Assembly (NCBI RefSeq): GCF_000737575.1
Contig: NZ_CP006270.1
Span: 1,429,163 to 1,493,162, forward strand
Reading direction: 5' to 3'
Length of the DNA stretch: 64,000 nt
From: Synechococcus sp. KORDI-49
Lineage (GTDB): Bacteria > Cyanobacteriota > Cyanobacteriia > PCC-6307 > Cyanobiaceae
The notes under the pieces were generated by a model. The model did not search any database. It had not been told where the DNA came from and worked only from the letters and a program-made list of their open reading frames with translations. Of the stretch, positions 45,315 through 55,039 are shown in pieces. The first letter of the stretch is position 1, and the number at the start of each line of letters is the position of its first letter. Made by a program: the position numbers and the translations under genes.

Positions 45315-48059
45315 TCAGCTCAGATCCGCCAGCCGCTTGCGGGCCAGATCCGCCTGAGCCTGCTTCTCATCCAGGTTGGCCTGGCATTCGGCCACCACCT
45401 CCGGCGGTGCCTTGTCGGCGAAGTTCGGGTTCCCGAGCCGCCCTGCCAGGCCTTTGATCTCCTTCTCGGCCTTGGCGATGTCTTTTTCGAGGCGGCCCTT
45501 GAGCGCATCGAGATCGACGAGGCCTTCGATCGGCAGCAGCACCTGCAGCTCACCGCTCACCCCCGCCAGAGCCTTGGCTACCGGAGCCGCATCAGCCTCC
45601 GCCGGCGCCATCACCGCCACCGACTCCGCCCGGGTTAGGGCCGTGATGTCGGCCGTGCCCTTGCTCAGCACAGCCGCCAGCTCGCCGCGGCCGGTGACGA
45701 AACGCACCGGCACCGACTGGGAGGGCTTCAGGCCAGCAACAGCACGCAGGTTGCGCACCACACGGATGGCGCCGATCAGCTCAGCGAAGGACGCTTCCAA
45801 CCCATCATCCAGAGCGCTTGCATCCAGCGCTGGCCAGGGCTGCAGGGCCAGGAAGGTGGTCTCCAGCTCACCGGTGACGCTGTGCCAGAGCTCCTCGGTG
45901 AGGTGGGGCATCAGCGGGTGCAGCATCAGGTGCATCTGACTGATCACCTTGGCCAGCACCTGCTTGGCCACCCGCTGATCAGCCAGGGCCTCGGCTGAGG
46001 GGTTCTCACCGGGGTTGAGCCGGCGCTTACTCAGCTCCAGATACCAGTCGCAGACGTCGTTCCAGGCGAACTCGTAGAGGCCCTTGGCCGCTTCACCCAG
46101 GCCATAGCTGCTGTAGCGCTCGGCCGTTTCCCGGTTCACCCGGGCCAGGCGCGAGAGGATCCAACGGTCTGCCAGCTGCAGGGCCGCGGGGTCCGGGTCA
46201 CCGAGTTGGGCCGGCGTTTCGCCGCCCAGGTTCATCAGGGCGAAGCGAGTGGCGTTCCAGAGCTTGTTGGCGAAGTTGCGCGAGGCCTCCACCGTGGCGG
46301 AAGTGTCTGTCTTGCGGTCGTAGTCCAGGCGGATGTCCTGCCCCGCCCCGGCCACCTCCCGCACCAGGGCGAAGCGCAAGGCATCGGTGCCGTAACGCTC
46401 GATCAGCAGCAGCGGATCGATGCCGTTGCCGGCGCTCTTGCTCATCTTGCGGTTCTGCTCATCCCGCACCAGGCCGTGGATGTACACGTCCTGGAACGGC
46501 ATCTCGCCGGTGAAAGCGCCGGCCATCATCGTCATCCGGGCCACCCAGAAAAAGATGATGTCGAAGCCCGTCACCAGGGTGCTGGTGGGGTACCAGCGCT
46601 GCAGATCAGCGCTATCGGCATCGGGCCAACCCAGGGTGGAGAAGGGCCACAAACCACTGGAGAACCAGGTGTCGAGCACGTCTTCGTCCTGCTCGATCTC
46701 CGCCGCGGCGCCGTACTCCGCCTTGGCCTTCTCCAGGGCTTCGGCTTCGTTGCGGGCCACCACATAAGGGGTGGTGTCGGTGTACTTGCCGCCGGTTTCG
46801 CTGATCACGAACCAGGCGGGGATGCGATGGCCCCACCAGAGCTGGCGGCTGATGCACCAGTCGCGGATGTCGGTGAGCCAATCGCGATAGACCTTCTCCC
46901 AACGCTCTGGGATGAAGCGGGGATCCTGCTTCTCAAGAGCTTCGCGGCAGCGAGCGGCCAGAGGCTCGGTTTTGACAAACCACTGGGTGGAGAGCAGCGG
47001 CTCCACCGGCACCTTGCCGCGGTCGGAATAGGGGACGCTGTGGCGGTAGTCCTCCACCTTCACCAGCAGCCCCAGGTCGTCGAGGCCGGCCACCACGGCC
47101 TTGCGGGCCTCGAAGCGATCCAGCCCCTCGAACTGGCCCGCCTCTTTATTCATCGTGCCGTTCTTGCGCATCACCGTGATCTGGGGCAGACCGTGGCGCT
47201 GGCCGATGGCGAAATCGTTGGGGTCGTGGGCCGGCGTCACCTTGACGCAACCGGTGCCGAAGTCCTTCTCCACGTGGTCGTCGGCCACGATCGGGATCTC
47301 GCGACCCACAAACGGCAGCGTGAGGGTCTGGCCCACCAGGTGGGCGTAGCGCTCGTCGGTGGGATTCACCGCCACCGCTGTGTCGCCCAGCATCGTTTCG
47401 GGCCGGGTGGTGGCCACCTCCAGATGGCCATCGCCGCTGCTGAGCGGATAGCGGAAATGCCAGAGGTGGCCGTCCACCTCCTTCATCTCAACCTCCAGAT
47501 CGCTCACCGCCGAGCCCGAGGCGGGGCACCAATTCACGAGGTACTCACCGCGGTAGATCAGCCCCTGCTCGTGCAGCCGCACGAAGGCCTCCTTCACCGC
47601 CTCACTCAGGCCCTCATCAAGGGTGAAGCGCTGGCGCTTCCAATCCACCGAGTAACCCAACCGCCGCAGCTGGCCCACGATGCGGCCACCGCTTTCGGCC
47701 TTCCACTGCCAGGCCCGCTCCAGAAAGGCATCCCGGCCCAGATCGTGGCGGGTTTTGCCCTCCTCCTTGAGCTGCTTCTCGAGGATCGTCTGCACCGCGA
47801 TCGAGGCGTGATCGGTGCCGGGCAGGCAGAGCACGTTCTTTCCGGCCAGGCGCTGGTAGCGCACGATCGTGTCGATCAGGGCTGTGTTGAAGGCATGGCC
47901 CATGTGCAGGCTGCCGGTCACGTTCGGCGGCGGGATCACCACCGAAAACGGTTCACCAGGCGCTTTGGGATCGGGATGAAACGCCCCCTGGTCCTCCCAG
48001 GCCTGTTGCCAACGAGCTTCCGTACCAACCGGGTCGTAGGTCTTGGCCAGATCAGGCAC
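45315..48059 (-). CDS. valS: Valyl-tRNA synthetase
   Basis: A 914-aa class I synthetase that charges tRNA-Val. The HIGH signature appears as HMGH in [18 protein letters not shown] and the KMSKS motif is intact in [14 protein letters not shown]. The editing domain has [15 protein letters not shown], and the C-terminal coiled coil (about 850-914) is rich in charged residues. The start is ATG 48059. The ABC exporter genes follow at a four-base gap, so they may be cotranscribed. Confidence 0.98.
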   Translation of the reverse strand: MPDLAKTYDPVGTEARWQQAWEDQGAFHPDPKAPGEPFSVVIPPPNVTGSLHMGHAFNTALIDTIVRYQRLAGKNVLCLPGTDHASIAVQTILEKQLKEEGKTRHDLGRDAFLERAWQWKAESGGRIVGQLRRLGYSVDWKRQRFTLDEGLSEAVKEAFVRLHEQGLIYRGEYLVNWCPASGSAVSDLEVEMKEVDGHLWHFRYPLSSGDGHLEVATTRPETMLGDTAVAVNPTDERYAHLVGQTLTLPFVGREIPIVADDHVEKDFGTGCVKVTPAHDPNDFAIGQRHGLPQITVMRKNGTMNKEAGQFEGLDRFEARKAVVAGLDDLGLLVKVEDYRHSVPYSDRGKVPVEPLLSTQWFVKTEPLAARCREALEKQDPRFIPERWEKVYRDWLTDIRDWCISRQLWWGHRIPAWFVISETGGKYTDTTPYVVARNEAEALEKAKAEYGAAAEIEQDEDVLDTWFSSGLWPFSTLGWPDADSADLQRWYPTSTLVTGFDIIFFWVARMTMMAGAFTGEMPFQDVYIHGLVRDEQNRKMSKSAGNGIDPLLLIERYGTDALRFALVREVAGAGQDIRLDYDRKTDTSATVEASRNFANKLWNATRFALMNLGGETPAQLGDPDPAALQLADRWILSRLARVNRETAERYSSYGLGEAAKGLYEFAWNDVCDWYLELSKRRLNPGENPSAEALADQRVAKQVLAKVISQMHLMLHPLMPHLTEELWHSVTGELETTFLALQPWPALDASALDDGLEASFAELIGAIRVVRNLRAVAGLKPSQSVPVRFVTGRGELAAVLSKGTADITALTRAESVAVMAPAEADAAPVAKALAGVSGELQVLLPIEGLVDLDALKGRLEKDIAKAEKEIKGLAGRLGNPNFADKAPPEVVAECQANLDEKQAQADLARKRLADLS

Positions 48060-48147
48060 GGATGCGGAGCAGTGCGTGGGTCATGGTCGCAAAAGGGGGC
48101 CTCAACCGGGAAATCCACATAAATTGGGTCGGACGATTGGTGGATCC

Positions 48148-49413
48148 GTGCTCAGACGCAGCCATTGGGCAATGTTGGCCGCCTTTGCAGGCATCGGTCT
48201 CAGCATGAACGGATGCGGCACCAGCAACGCCGGCATTCCGGTGGTTCTGAGAGTGGCAAAAACAGTCGGCATTGAAGAAATTGTCAACGCCGAGGACTAC
48301 GACGAGCTCCAATCAAAAATTCAAAGCGTGATCCGGGAATTTCGTGATTACGACTCAAGCATCAGAATCAAACTAGCCCTCTACGACAACGAAAATTTCG
48401 TCCATCAGATCAGCAACCAAACCTGGGCCGGATTCGGACCAGACATCATCATTACGGACAGCAACACAACTCACGCTCTTCACGAAAAAGGATTAATTGA
48501 TACCGTTGAACTCACAACACCACAGCGAGAGGGCACTCCAGATCACCTTTTCCAACTGGTCACCAATCGCCAGGGAAAACTGTTAGGCAGGCCCGTGGCC
48601 CAGTACATCCAAGTCGCCTGTTACAACAAGGAGAAAATAAAAAACCCGCCAAAAACCAAGCAGGAGTTCGGCAACGATATTCATAAAGACACAACGTTCG
48701 GGATGTCACTTAACCTGAAAGACATTTTCTGGACGACTGAATTGTACGGAGCCGAACAACCTATGGCTTCAGCGATGCGCGGAACAGCACCCGACGCAAA
48801 GTCCAAGAAGAAGATAACTGATTGGCTTCACTGGCTTGAACACATGAGCTATCAACAGAATGTACGATTTATGAATAGTCAACAATCTCTGCGCTCCTCT
48901 TTTCTGGAAGGCAATCTCGACTGGATCACATGCTGGAGCTCAAGCCTTCCAGAACTTCGCAGAAAGCTGAAAGACAAGCTTGGCGTTTCACCTTTGCCAA
49001 AAAATATCAACAAGGACAAATTCCAATCCATCACAAAGCTCCAAGTCTGGTCACTGGGCCTTAATTCCAGCAAAGCTCAACGAGAGAAAGCTCTCGGGCT
49101 GATGGATTTCATCACGAAGCCCTGGGCCCAGAAAACCTATGTAATGGAAAACCGAAATAGCTTTCCTGTAAATAAGAATGCCGCCAAGATTGTCGCTTCA
49201 AAAATCGTGGGAGGAGAACAAGCCTTAGCTCAATTTGAACTTCGAAACGGCAGCGACGAACTTCGGAGAAGCTTCACCAACTCGGTGGTTTTCAGAGATC
49301 CCGCTCGATACAAGGTGATCACCACAGCACTGCAACGAACGATTTACGACATTAAAACTCCGGAAGAAACAACAGATCTCATCATCGAAACCATGATGGA
49401 GGAAAAATCATGA
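48148..49413 (+). CDS. Extracellular solute-binding lipoprotein
   Basis: A 421-aa family 1-type solute-binding protein. The N-terminus is a basic n-region (LRRSHW), a hydrophobic core and a Cys23 in the lipobox-like SMNGC, suggesting lipid anchoring; Asn at -2 is unusual. The mature part has the pattern of ABC-type sugar/osmolyte-binding proteins (GPDIIITDSNTTHALHEKGLIDTVEL, then WSLGLNSSKAQREKALGLMDFITKP). No ABC permease or ATPase is nearby. Instead it overlaps an MscS gene by four bases (ATGA). The DNA is AT-rich (26 G/C in the 60 bases from 48661). The GTG at 48148 is preceded by GGTGGA. Confidence 0.82.
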   Translation: MLRRSHWAMLAAFAGIGLSMNGCGTSNAGIPVVLRVAKTVGIEEIVNAEDYDELQSKIQSVIREFRDYDSSIRIKLALYDNENFVHQISNQTWAGFGPDIIITDSNTTHALHEKGLIDTVELTTPQREGTPDHLFQLVTNRQGKLLGRPVAQYIQVACYNKEKIKNPPKTKQEFGNDIHKDTTFGMSLNLKDIFWTTELYGAEQPMASAMRGTAPDAKSKKKITDWLHWLEHMSYQQNVRFMNSQQSLRSSFLEGNLDWITCWSSSLPELRRKLKDKLGVSPLPKNINKDKFQSITKLQVWSLGLNSSKAQREKALGLMDFITKPWAQKTYVMENRNSFPVNKNAAKIVASKIVGGEQALAQFELRNGSDELRRSFTNSVVFRDPARYKVITTALQRTIYDIKTPEETTDLIIETMMEEKS

Positions 49414-50735
49414 TTCAAGGTATTTTTGTTGAAGCCATTGGCTGGCTGGGTTATCTACAACGCGGCGAAGTTATTCTGCAGATCATTCTGATCGTCAGCC
49501 TTCTGGTTCTGGAAAACCAGATCGTCAAACAACTGCACAGAATTCAGACGATTGGTGTGCGCCGAATCGTCACACCAGGCCTTGCCTTCCTGAGCGGATT
49601 CCTCCTGGGAGCCCTGGGGCTGCCCGGACATTTCCTTAGCTTTCTGGGAGGTCTTTGGCTGCTCTGGCGTGCGCTGGTTCCGATCAAAAACCTGGTCAAG
49701 GAAAGACATCCAAGATGGCCAGTTGACGAGATCGATCAGACGATCCTGAGACCCGTCGTTCTCGTGGTCATCATCCTGACGTTTTTTCAGATGCTGGGCA
49801 GCCGGGAAGCTTTGGCGATGCTCCCGATCGGAACCGTGTTCGGCGTTGTGCTCACCATCGGCAAATTGCTCACAGCCTTGATGTTGGGTTACGCCATTGT
49901 CACGTTGTCCAGACAGCCGGCAGGACTGCTCTCCGGTTTCTTCACCCAGTTCTTCGGGCTCAGCAAGCAGAGCAGAACCGCCTTGGAAGTCATCCTCCAA
50001 TACAGCCTGATCGGGGTGGGAATCGTTGTTGTCGCCAATTATCTCGGCATCAACGGAGCCGCCATGGTGACGATCGCTGGAGGACTGTCTGTCGGTATCG
50101 GCTTCGGCTTGAAGGAAATCATCTCCAACTTCATCAGCAGCATCTGGATGTTGTTTGAAGGAACCGTGAGACCTGGTGAAATCCTGATGATCAATGGTGA
50201 CCCCTGCACCGTTCGAAAGCTGGGGCTGAGAGCCACACAACTCAAACGCGGACGGGATGGCGCAGAATTGCTGATCCCCAACCAAACGTTCTTCACCCAG
50301 GAAGCGGAATCGTTCACGGCTCAAGAGACGTCACGTCGCGGTGCCGTGGATGTTGGAGCTGCCTATCACCATGAACCGGGCCGCGTAATCGACATTCTTG
50401 TCGAACTCGCCAAAGAACATGAAAAGGTTCTGCCGTACCCAGCTCCAGCAGCCTTCACAACCGGTTTTGCGGATTCTTCCATCAATTACAAAGTTCTTTT
50501 CTGGGTCAGGAATCCCCTGGAAGCATTTCAGGTTGAAAGCGATCTTCGCCAGGTGATCTGGAGCCGCTTCGAAGAAAACGAAATCGGAATTCCCTTTCCG
50601 CAACGGCAGGTTTATCCAATGGAGTGGCCACCTTCCAAACAGCAGACACTCGAGATCAGACATCAAGACGACCGGAGCCTGCTTCCCGAGCAGCAGGAAG
50701 CAGAGCCACCGATCAACGATCAGCAGAAGGAATGA
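49410..50735 (+). CDS. MscS-family mechanosensitive channel
   Basis: A 441-aa protein with an N-terminal membrane region of four or five spans, then the MscS pore helix and beta domain at about residues 215-300 (GLSVGIGFGLKEIISNFISSIWMLFEGTVRPGE, then LIPNQTFFTQE). The cytoplasmic domain ends in a proline/glutamate-rich tail. MscS channels open under membrane tension and release osmolytes. It starts inside the end of the solute-binding gene, so the two products are made in a coordinated way. The function of the pair is inferred, not known. Confidence 0.9.
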   Translation: MIQGIFVEAIGWLGYLQRGEVILQIILIVSLLVLENQIVKQLHRIQTIGVRRIVTPGLAFLSGFLLGALGLPGHFLSFLGGLWLLWRALVPIKNLVKERHPRWPVDEIDQTILRPVVLVVIILTFFQMLGSREALAMLPIGTVFGVVLTIGKLLTALMLGYAIVTLSRQPAGLLSGFFTQFFGLSKQSRTALEVILQYSLIGVGIVVVANYLGINGAAMVTIAGGLSVGIGFGLKEIISNFISSIWMLFEGTVRPGEILMINGDPCTVRKLGLRATQLKRGRDGAELLIPNQTFFTQEAESFTAQETSRRGAVDVGAAYHHEPGRVIDILVELAKEHEKVLPYPAPAAFTTGFADSSINYKVLFWVRNPLEAFQVESDLRQVIWSRFEENEIGIPFPQRQVYPMEWPPSKQQTLEIRHQDDRSLLPEQQEAEPPINDQQKE

Positions 50736-50751
50736 CGTTGAACAATGGACG

Positions 50752-51378
50752 TCACTCCGCTGCCAAGCGCGTGAGATAAGCATCCCTTGATCCTGCATTG
50801 ATCCAACCGGTGGCAATCAGCTTGTTCTTCTGATCGTTGACACGACCCCTGTGAATGTGAGACGGGCCGGCTGGAAAAATCACGAGCTTGCCCCGCTCCG
50901 CCGGTTCGTGATGGTCCTGCCAGTGAAACTCCGTTCCTGCCTCATCAACCGAGTTGCAGTAAAGAATCCAGGCCAGCACCCGATGGACCGGCTCAGTGGC
51001 CTCCTCGCCGATGGTCCAGTCGCAGTGCCAACGCTTGAAGCCTTCTCCGGGTGCGTAGTGCTGAAGATTGAAGATCGGTACTACGAACAACTCCTGATCC
51101 GGACAGCACTCGCGGAACAGCGGCCGCTCCTGCAGATATCGCTCAAGGCCAGCATTCACACCCCGCAGGATCAACTGGGACAAGGCAAAGGCTTCTGCAT
51201 CGCTGCGGTCGATGGCCACCAGGCTGATATCGGTGCTCTGCTTGGCCGGCTCCCGGTCTGCGGCAGGCCCGAAAGCCACCCCCGGTCTTTGCAGATCCTC
51301 CCGACGGCCGAAAAACTCGATCACGGCATCGGCAACGGCCTCGAAACCACCATTCCGGTAACGGCCGATCAACGTCAT
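50752..51378 (-). CDS. 2-oxoglutarate/Fe(II) oxygenase
   Basis: A 208-aa double-stranded beta-helix oxygenase. The ligand motif H-x-D appears in RWHCDWT, with the distal His in PSHIHRG and an Arg two residues later that may bind the cosubstrate. The substrate is unknown. The ATG overlaps the stop of the 150-aa gene (ATGA), so they form an operon. Confidence 0.8.
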   Translation of the reverse strand: MTLIGRYRNGGFEAVADAVIEFFGRREDLQRPGVAFGPAADREPAKQSTDISLVAIDRSDAEAFALSQLILRGVNAGLERYLQERPLFRECCPDQELFVVPIFNLQHYAPGEGFKRWHCDWTIGEEATEPVHRVLAWILYCNSVDEAGTEFHWQDHHEPAERGKLVIFPAGPSHIHRGRVNDQKNKLIATGWINAGSRDAYLTRLAAE

Positions 51379-51827
51379 GTCGCCACCTCCAGCCTTGGAA
51401 TCGCCACCACCGCATCCAGCTGTTGCCAGCGGTTTTGATCGGCCACCACGAGCTCCTGCAGACCGACCCGCTGAACGGCAGCGGTGGCCCGTTCCAGATC
51501 GAGCGGCACACCTGGAGCCATCGGCATCACCAGCACATGCTGCTCCGCAGGATCACCCATCACCTGCAGATCGAGATCATCCAGTTCCCGCTCAAAGAAC
51601 ACACGACGCATCCTTGATGTGACCACAGGTCCGAGGGCCTCGACGAACTGTTTCATCCCTTCCTCATCTCCAGGGGAACCGCAGTTGAGAGACAGCCAGA
51701 TCAACAGCTTGACCCAGCTGTCACGGGTCCAGAGCGGCTGGAAGCTCTGACGGTGCTGACGCACCAGCTCTGTGATCGCGAAATCGAAGAGGGTGGCCTG
51801 GAGGCCAGTGACATCAGCGGAATCCAT
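51375..51827 (-). CDS. Conserved hypothetical protein, partner of the 2OG oxygenase
   Basis: A 150-aa soluble protein. Conserved-looking stretches are SWVKLLIWLSLNCGSPGDEEGMKQFVEALG, FFERELDDLDLQVMGDPAEQHVLVMPMAPG and LVVADQNRWQQLDAVVAIPRLEVAT. No known domain is recognised. Tight coupling to the oxygenase suggests a joint task, for instance a substrate or an accessory protein. It is divergent from the operon at 51882 with 54 bases between starts. Confidence 0.65.
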   Translation of the reverse strand: MDSADVTGLQATLFDFAITELVRQHRQSFQPLWTRDSWVKLLIWLSLNCGSPGDEEGMKQFVEALGPVVTSRMRRVFFERELDDLDLQVMGDPAEQHVLVMPMAPGVPLDLERATAAVQRVGLQELVVADQNRWQQLDAVVAIPRLEVAT

Positions 51828-51881
51828 GGGCTACATCCTCTCCGGCGAAAGGTCAGACTGGAAGGAACGGCTGGACCCCCG

Positions 51882-52139
51882 ATGGCCCTGGACCTGAACG
51901 ATCCCGAACTTGAGTTCGCCGACCTGGTCTACGCCTATCAGAGCTGGGTGATGGCGGTGATCAACGACGAGAAGCTCGATGGTGAGGAGAAACTCCTCAC
52001 GGACGACATCGCCGAGGACGCACTCAATTCGATGCGTTTCCTGCCCGGCGAGGTCACCAGCGCCATCGAGACCAGTCTCGCCCGTGTCTACGACGTGGAT
52101 GCTGACGAACTGGCCGAACTGCTCTTCCCGGAAGATTGA
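51882..52139 (+). CDS. Small acidic conserved protein
   Basis: An 85-aa acidic, helical protein (EFADLVYAYQSWVMAVINDEKLDGEEKLLTDDIAEDAL ... VDADELAELLFPED). No domain is recognised. A longer in-frame start at 51753 would lie in the divergent gene. It is the first gene of a compact forward operon and is followed by the SDR after six bases. Confidence 0.7.
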   Translation: MALDLNDPELEFADLVYAYQSWVMAVINDEKLDGEEKLLTDDIAEDALNSMRFLPGEVTSAIETSLARVYDVDADELAELLFPED

Positions 52140-52145
52140 TCTCCC

Positions 52146-53051
52146 GTGGCATGGACCGCTGAGGACATCCCCTCGCAGGAGGGTCGCCTTGCCCTGGTCA
52201 CCGGCGCGAACAGTGGCCTCGGGTTGGCAACCATCCAGGCACTCGCCGCCCGTCAGGCAACCGTGATTCTGGCCTGTCGCTCAAGCAGGAAAGCCGAAGC
52301 AGCACAGCAACAGCTGCAGGATCAGGGGCTCAGCCGACTGGAGCTGCTGGAGCTTGACCTGGCCGACCTGAGCAGCGTGCAACGCGCTGCCGAAAGCGTT
52401 CGCGATCGCTACGGCCATCTCGATCTGCTCATCAACAATGCCGGGGTGATGGCGCCCCCTCGCCGCACCACCGTTCAAGGTCATGAACTTCAGTTCGGCG
52501 TGAATCACCTGGGGCACCAGGCCCTCACCCAAGCGCTGCTGCCCCTGATGGAGAACCGTCCGGATGCCCGCGTGGTGACCGTCACGTCGGGGGCCCAGTA
52601 CTTCGGACGGATCCACTGGGATGATCCGAACTGGGAACAACGCTATGAGCGCTATGGCGCCTATGGCCAGAGCAAACTGGCCAACGTGATGTTCGCTCTG
52701 GAGCTGGACTCCCGCTTGCGTCAGCGCAGCAGCACCATCCGCTCCCTGGCTGCCCACCCCGGTTTGGCTCGGACCCAGCTGCAACCCACCGCCATCGCCA
52801 GTGGCGGCAACGGAGCCGAAGCCCTGGTCTACCGACTGATGGATCCCCTGTTCCAGAGCGCTGCCATGGGAGCCCTGCCCCAGCTGCATGCCGCCACTGC
52901 CCCTTCGGCCCAGGGCGGAGAGCACTACGGACCGAACCAGCTCGGTGGCCTTCGAGGCCACCCCAGCCGCTGTCGCGTCGCCCCGACCGCCAACAATCCA
53001 GTGGAACGCGAACGCCTCTGGAACCTGAGCGAACAGCTGATTGGTGCCTGA
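52146..53051 (+). CDS. Short-chain dehydrogenase/reductase
   Basis: A 301-aa SDR. The dinucleotide motif is TGANSGLG, followed by NNAG and the catalytic Ser and YGQSK (Tyr-x3-Lys). The general form is that of retinol dehydrogenase/protochlorophyllide-reductase-like SDRs, so an oxidation/reduction of a lipophilic alcohol or ketone is likely, but the substrate cannot be given. The start is GTG 52146. Its stop overlaps the next gene. Confidence 0.88.
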   Translation: MAWTAEDIPSQEGRLALVTGANSGLGLATIQALAARQATVILACRSSRKAEAAQQQLQDQGLSRLELLELDLADLSSVQRAAESVRDRYGHLDLLINNAGVMAPPRRTTVQGHELQFGVNHLGHQALTQALLPLMENRPDARVVTVTSGAQYFGRIHWDDPNWEQRYERYGAYGQSKLANVMFALELDSRLRQRSSTIRSLAAHPGLARTQLQPTAIASGGNGAEALVYRLMDPLFQSAAMGALPQLHAATAPSAQGGEHYGPNQLGGLRGHPSRCRVAPTANNPVERERLWNLSEQLIGA

Positions 53052-55035
53052 CTCCGGCACGGACTTCCAACGGCTCGCTCCCTACGTACTGGGGCGGGCG
53101 CGCCGAGGGGTGGTGGGATCCAGTCGCTATGCCCAGCGTCTGCGCACCGCCGTGCTGGAGGCTGCCCGTGACGCTGATCGCCGGCCCGTGCTGATCAGTG
53201 GTGAACCTGGTCTCGAGAAGGACAATCTCGCAGCTCTCATCCATTTCGGCTCCGGGGAGCGCCGTCGGCTGCTGCTGCGCCTGGACACGGCGGATCTGCA
53301 GGGAAGTGGTCGCCAGCTTCTCGACCATCTGGGTGAGAACAGCCTTCTGGTGAGTGGCATCGATCGGATGGAACCATCTCTGCAGCAGCGGCTGGTGGCC
53401 CTGGCCCGCGGTCAGGAGCCGGGATTTCAAGGGCGGGTGATGTTCACCAGTGAGAGCCCCGTCCCATGCCTCGATGCCATCGTGATCCCCATCAGGGTGC
53501 CTCCTCTGCGGGTGCGCCGCTCCGACCTGGGGGACTGGCTGCGGTACCAGCTGCGGCTGCAGAGCACGAATCGCGGCTGGAGCCGAGCACCGCAGCTGCC
53601 GGACTCGATCGTGCGTCGCCTGCAGAACCACGACTTTCCAAACAACATCCGCGAACTGGAACATCTGGTGGATCGGGCCCTGCGCCAGGCCCATCAGGAC
53701 AGTCAGGTGGGGCAGACCAGCGCCGCAGCACCGCCGACGGTGTTGCCGGAAGCCGTGTTCTGGACGAACCAGCGGGAACGGAGGCTTCGTTTTGACCTCT
53801 GGCGCTGGAAACCGCAACTGCGCGAATGGATGCGTTCCCCCTCTCTTTGGAACGGTCTGTTGTTCGGCCTGGTGAGCTGGTTGTTCGTGGCGGCCAATCT
53901 GGCGCTCTGGCTCGGCCCCCAGAACCGCGCTGAGAATCCGGTTCTGATCCTGTTCTGGGCCTGGTGGTGGCCGCTGATCCTGCTGACCTACCCGCTGGTG
54001 GGTCGTCTCTGGTGTGCCGTCTGCCCCTTCATGGTCTGGGGTGAGATCGCTCAGCGCCTGACTCCCTGGCGCAAGCGGGTCTGGCCCCATGGCGACAGTG
54101 ATCGCTGGGCCGCTCCGCTGCTGGCGGCGGGATTCGCCGCGATCCTGGTGTGGGAGGAGGTGTGGAATCTGGAGGACACGGCCTGGCTGAGTAGTTGTCT
54201 GCTGCTGCTGATCACCGCCGGTGCCGTGCTGGGTTCCCTGGTGTTTGAAAAGCGCTTCTGGTGCCGGCATCTCTGCCCCGTGGGCGGCATGAACGGCCTG
54301 TTCGCCAAACTCTCGATCCTGGAACTGCGGGCTGAAGCGGGCACCTGCGGAGGCAGCTGCAGCAGCTACGCCTGTTTCAAGGGGGGGCCTGCGGACGGCG
54401 AAGGGCTGGCCAGCCAGGGCTGTCCTCTGGGCACGCACCCGGCTCACCTCAGTGACAACCGCAACTGCGTGCTGTGTCTGACCTGCGCACAGGCTTGCCC
54501 GAACCGTTCCGTGCAGCTGCGGCTGCGACCACCTGCCGCGGACCTTCAGCCGCGCATGCAGCCCCCTGATGGGGAGCGAGGTCTGATCCTCGTGCTGGCC
54601 GGCGGCATCTGCCTGCATCACTGGCAGCGACTGCTCGGCTGGCTGCCCTTGACTCCTGACTCACTTCAGGAGGGAGCTCTGCTTCCACGGCTGAGCATCG
54701 CTGTGCTGGCGCTCGCCCTGCCCGCCATGGCGGGACTCTGGCTCGACCGCCGCTGGCTGTACGCCGGCCTGCCATTGCTCTGGTCGCTGCTGCTGGCGCG
54801 CCATCTGCCCCTCGGCATGGGTGAAGGCGGCACGCTGCTGCCTGAAGGCTGGCCGCAATGGCAGGCGGACCCGCATGTGATCGGATTTGCACAGACCCTT
54901 GTGGTGGTGATCGGATGGGCCGGAGCAGTGGCGCTGTCGCAGCGGCTGATGCGATCCTTCGACCGGAACTGGCGGATCGGCATGGCTGGGCTTCTCTTGA
55001 TTAGCGTCGGCGGACGCTGGCTGGTGGCGCATTGA
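53044..55035 (+). CDS. AAA+ (degenerate sigma-54-activator-like) / membrane polyferredoxin fusion protein
   Basis: A 663-aa fusion. The N-terminal ~220 residues have the order of an NtrC-type AAA+ domain, but Walker A reads GEPGLEKDN (about 53-61), Walker B reads SLLVSGIDRME with the acidic pair lost, and the GAFTGA loop is absent. The C-terminal half is a membrane protein with about seven spans and iron-sulfur cysteines: CAVCP and CRHLCPVGG in the NapH/NosR style, then CGGSCSSYAC, GCPLG and CVLCLTCAQACP. It probably moves electrons through 4Fe-4S clusters, while the AAA+ part may be structural or regulatory. Start GTG 53044 overlaps the SDR gene by eight bases; a TTG at 53041 is an alternative. 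Confidence 0.85.
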   Translation: MPDSGTDFQRLAPYVLGRARRGVVGSSRYAQRLRTAVLEAARDADRRPVLISGEPGLEKDNLAALIHFGSGERRRLLLRLDTADLQGSGRQLLDHLGENSLLVSGIDRMEPSLQQRLVALARGQEPGFQGRVMFTSESPVPCLDAIVIPIRVPPLRVRRSDLGDWLRYQLRLQSTNRGWSRAPQLPDSIVRRLQNHDFPNNIRELEHLVDRALRQAHQDSQVGQTSAAAPPTVLPEAVFWTNQRERRLRFDLWRWKPQLREWMRSPSLWNGLLFGLVSWLFVAANLALWLGPQNRAENPVLILFWAWWWPLILLTYPLVGRLWCAVCPFMVWGEIAQRLTPWRKRVWPHGDSDRWAAPLLAAGFAAILVWEEVWNLEDTAWLSSCLLLLITAGAVLGSLVFEKRFWCRHLCPVGGMNGLFAKLSILELRAEAGTCGGSCSSYACFKGGPADGEGLASQGCPLGTHPAHLSDNRNCVLCLTCAQACPNRSVQLRLRPPAADLQPRMQPPDGERGLILVLAGGICLHHWQRLLGWLPLTPDSLQEGALLPRLSIAVLALALPAMAGLWLDRRWLYAGLPLLWSLLLARHLPLGMGEGGTLLPEGWPQWQADPHVIGFAQTLVVVIGWAGAVALSQRLMRSFDRNWRIGMAGLLLISVGGRWLVAH

Positions 55036-55039
55036 TCGG

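Noticed and set aside
46206-48122. 638-codon frame on the + strand opposite valS
   Set aside because: Shadow frame of valS, no recognisable domain.
52582-54621. 679-codon frame on the - strand
   Set aside because: Antisense shadow of the SDR and fusion genes.
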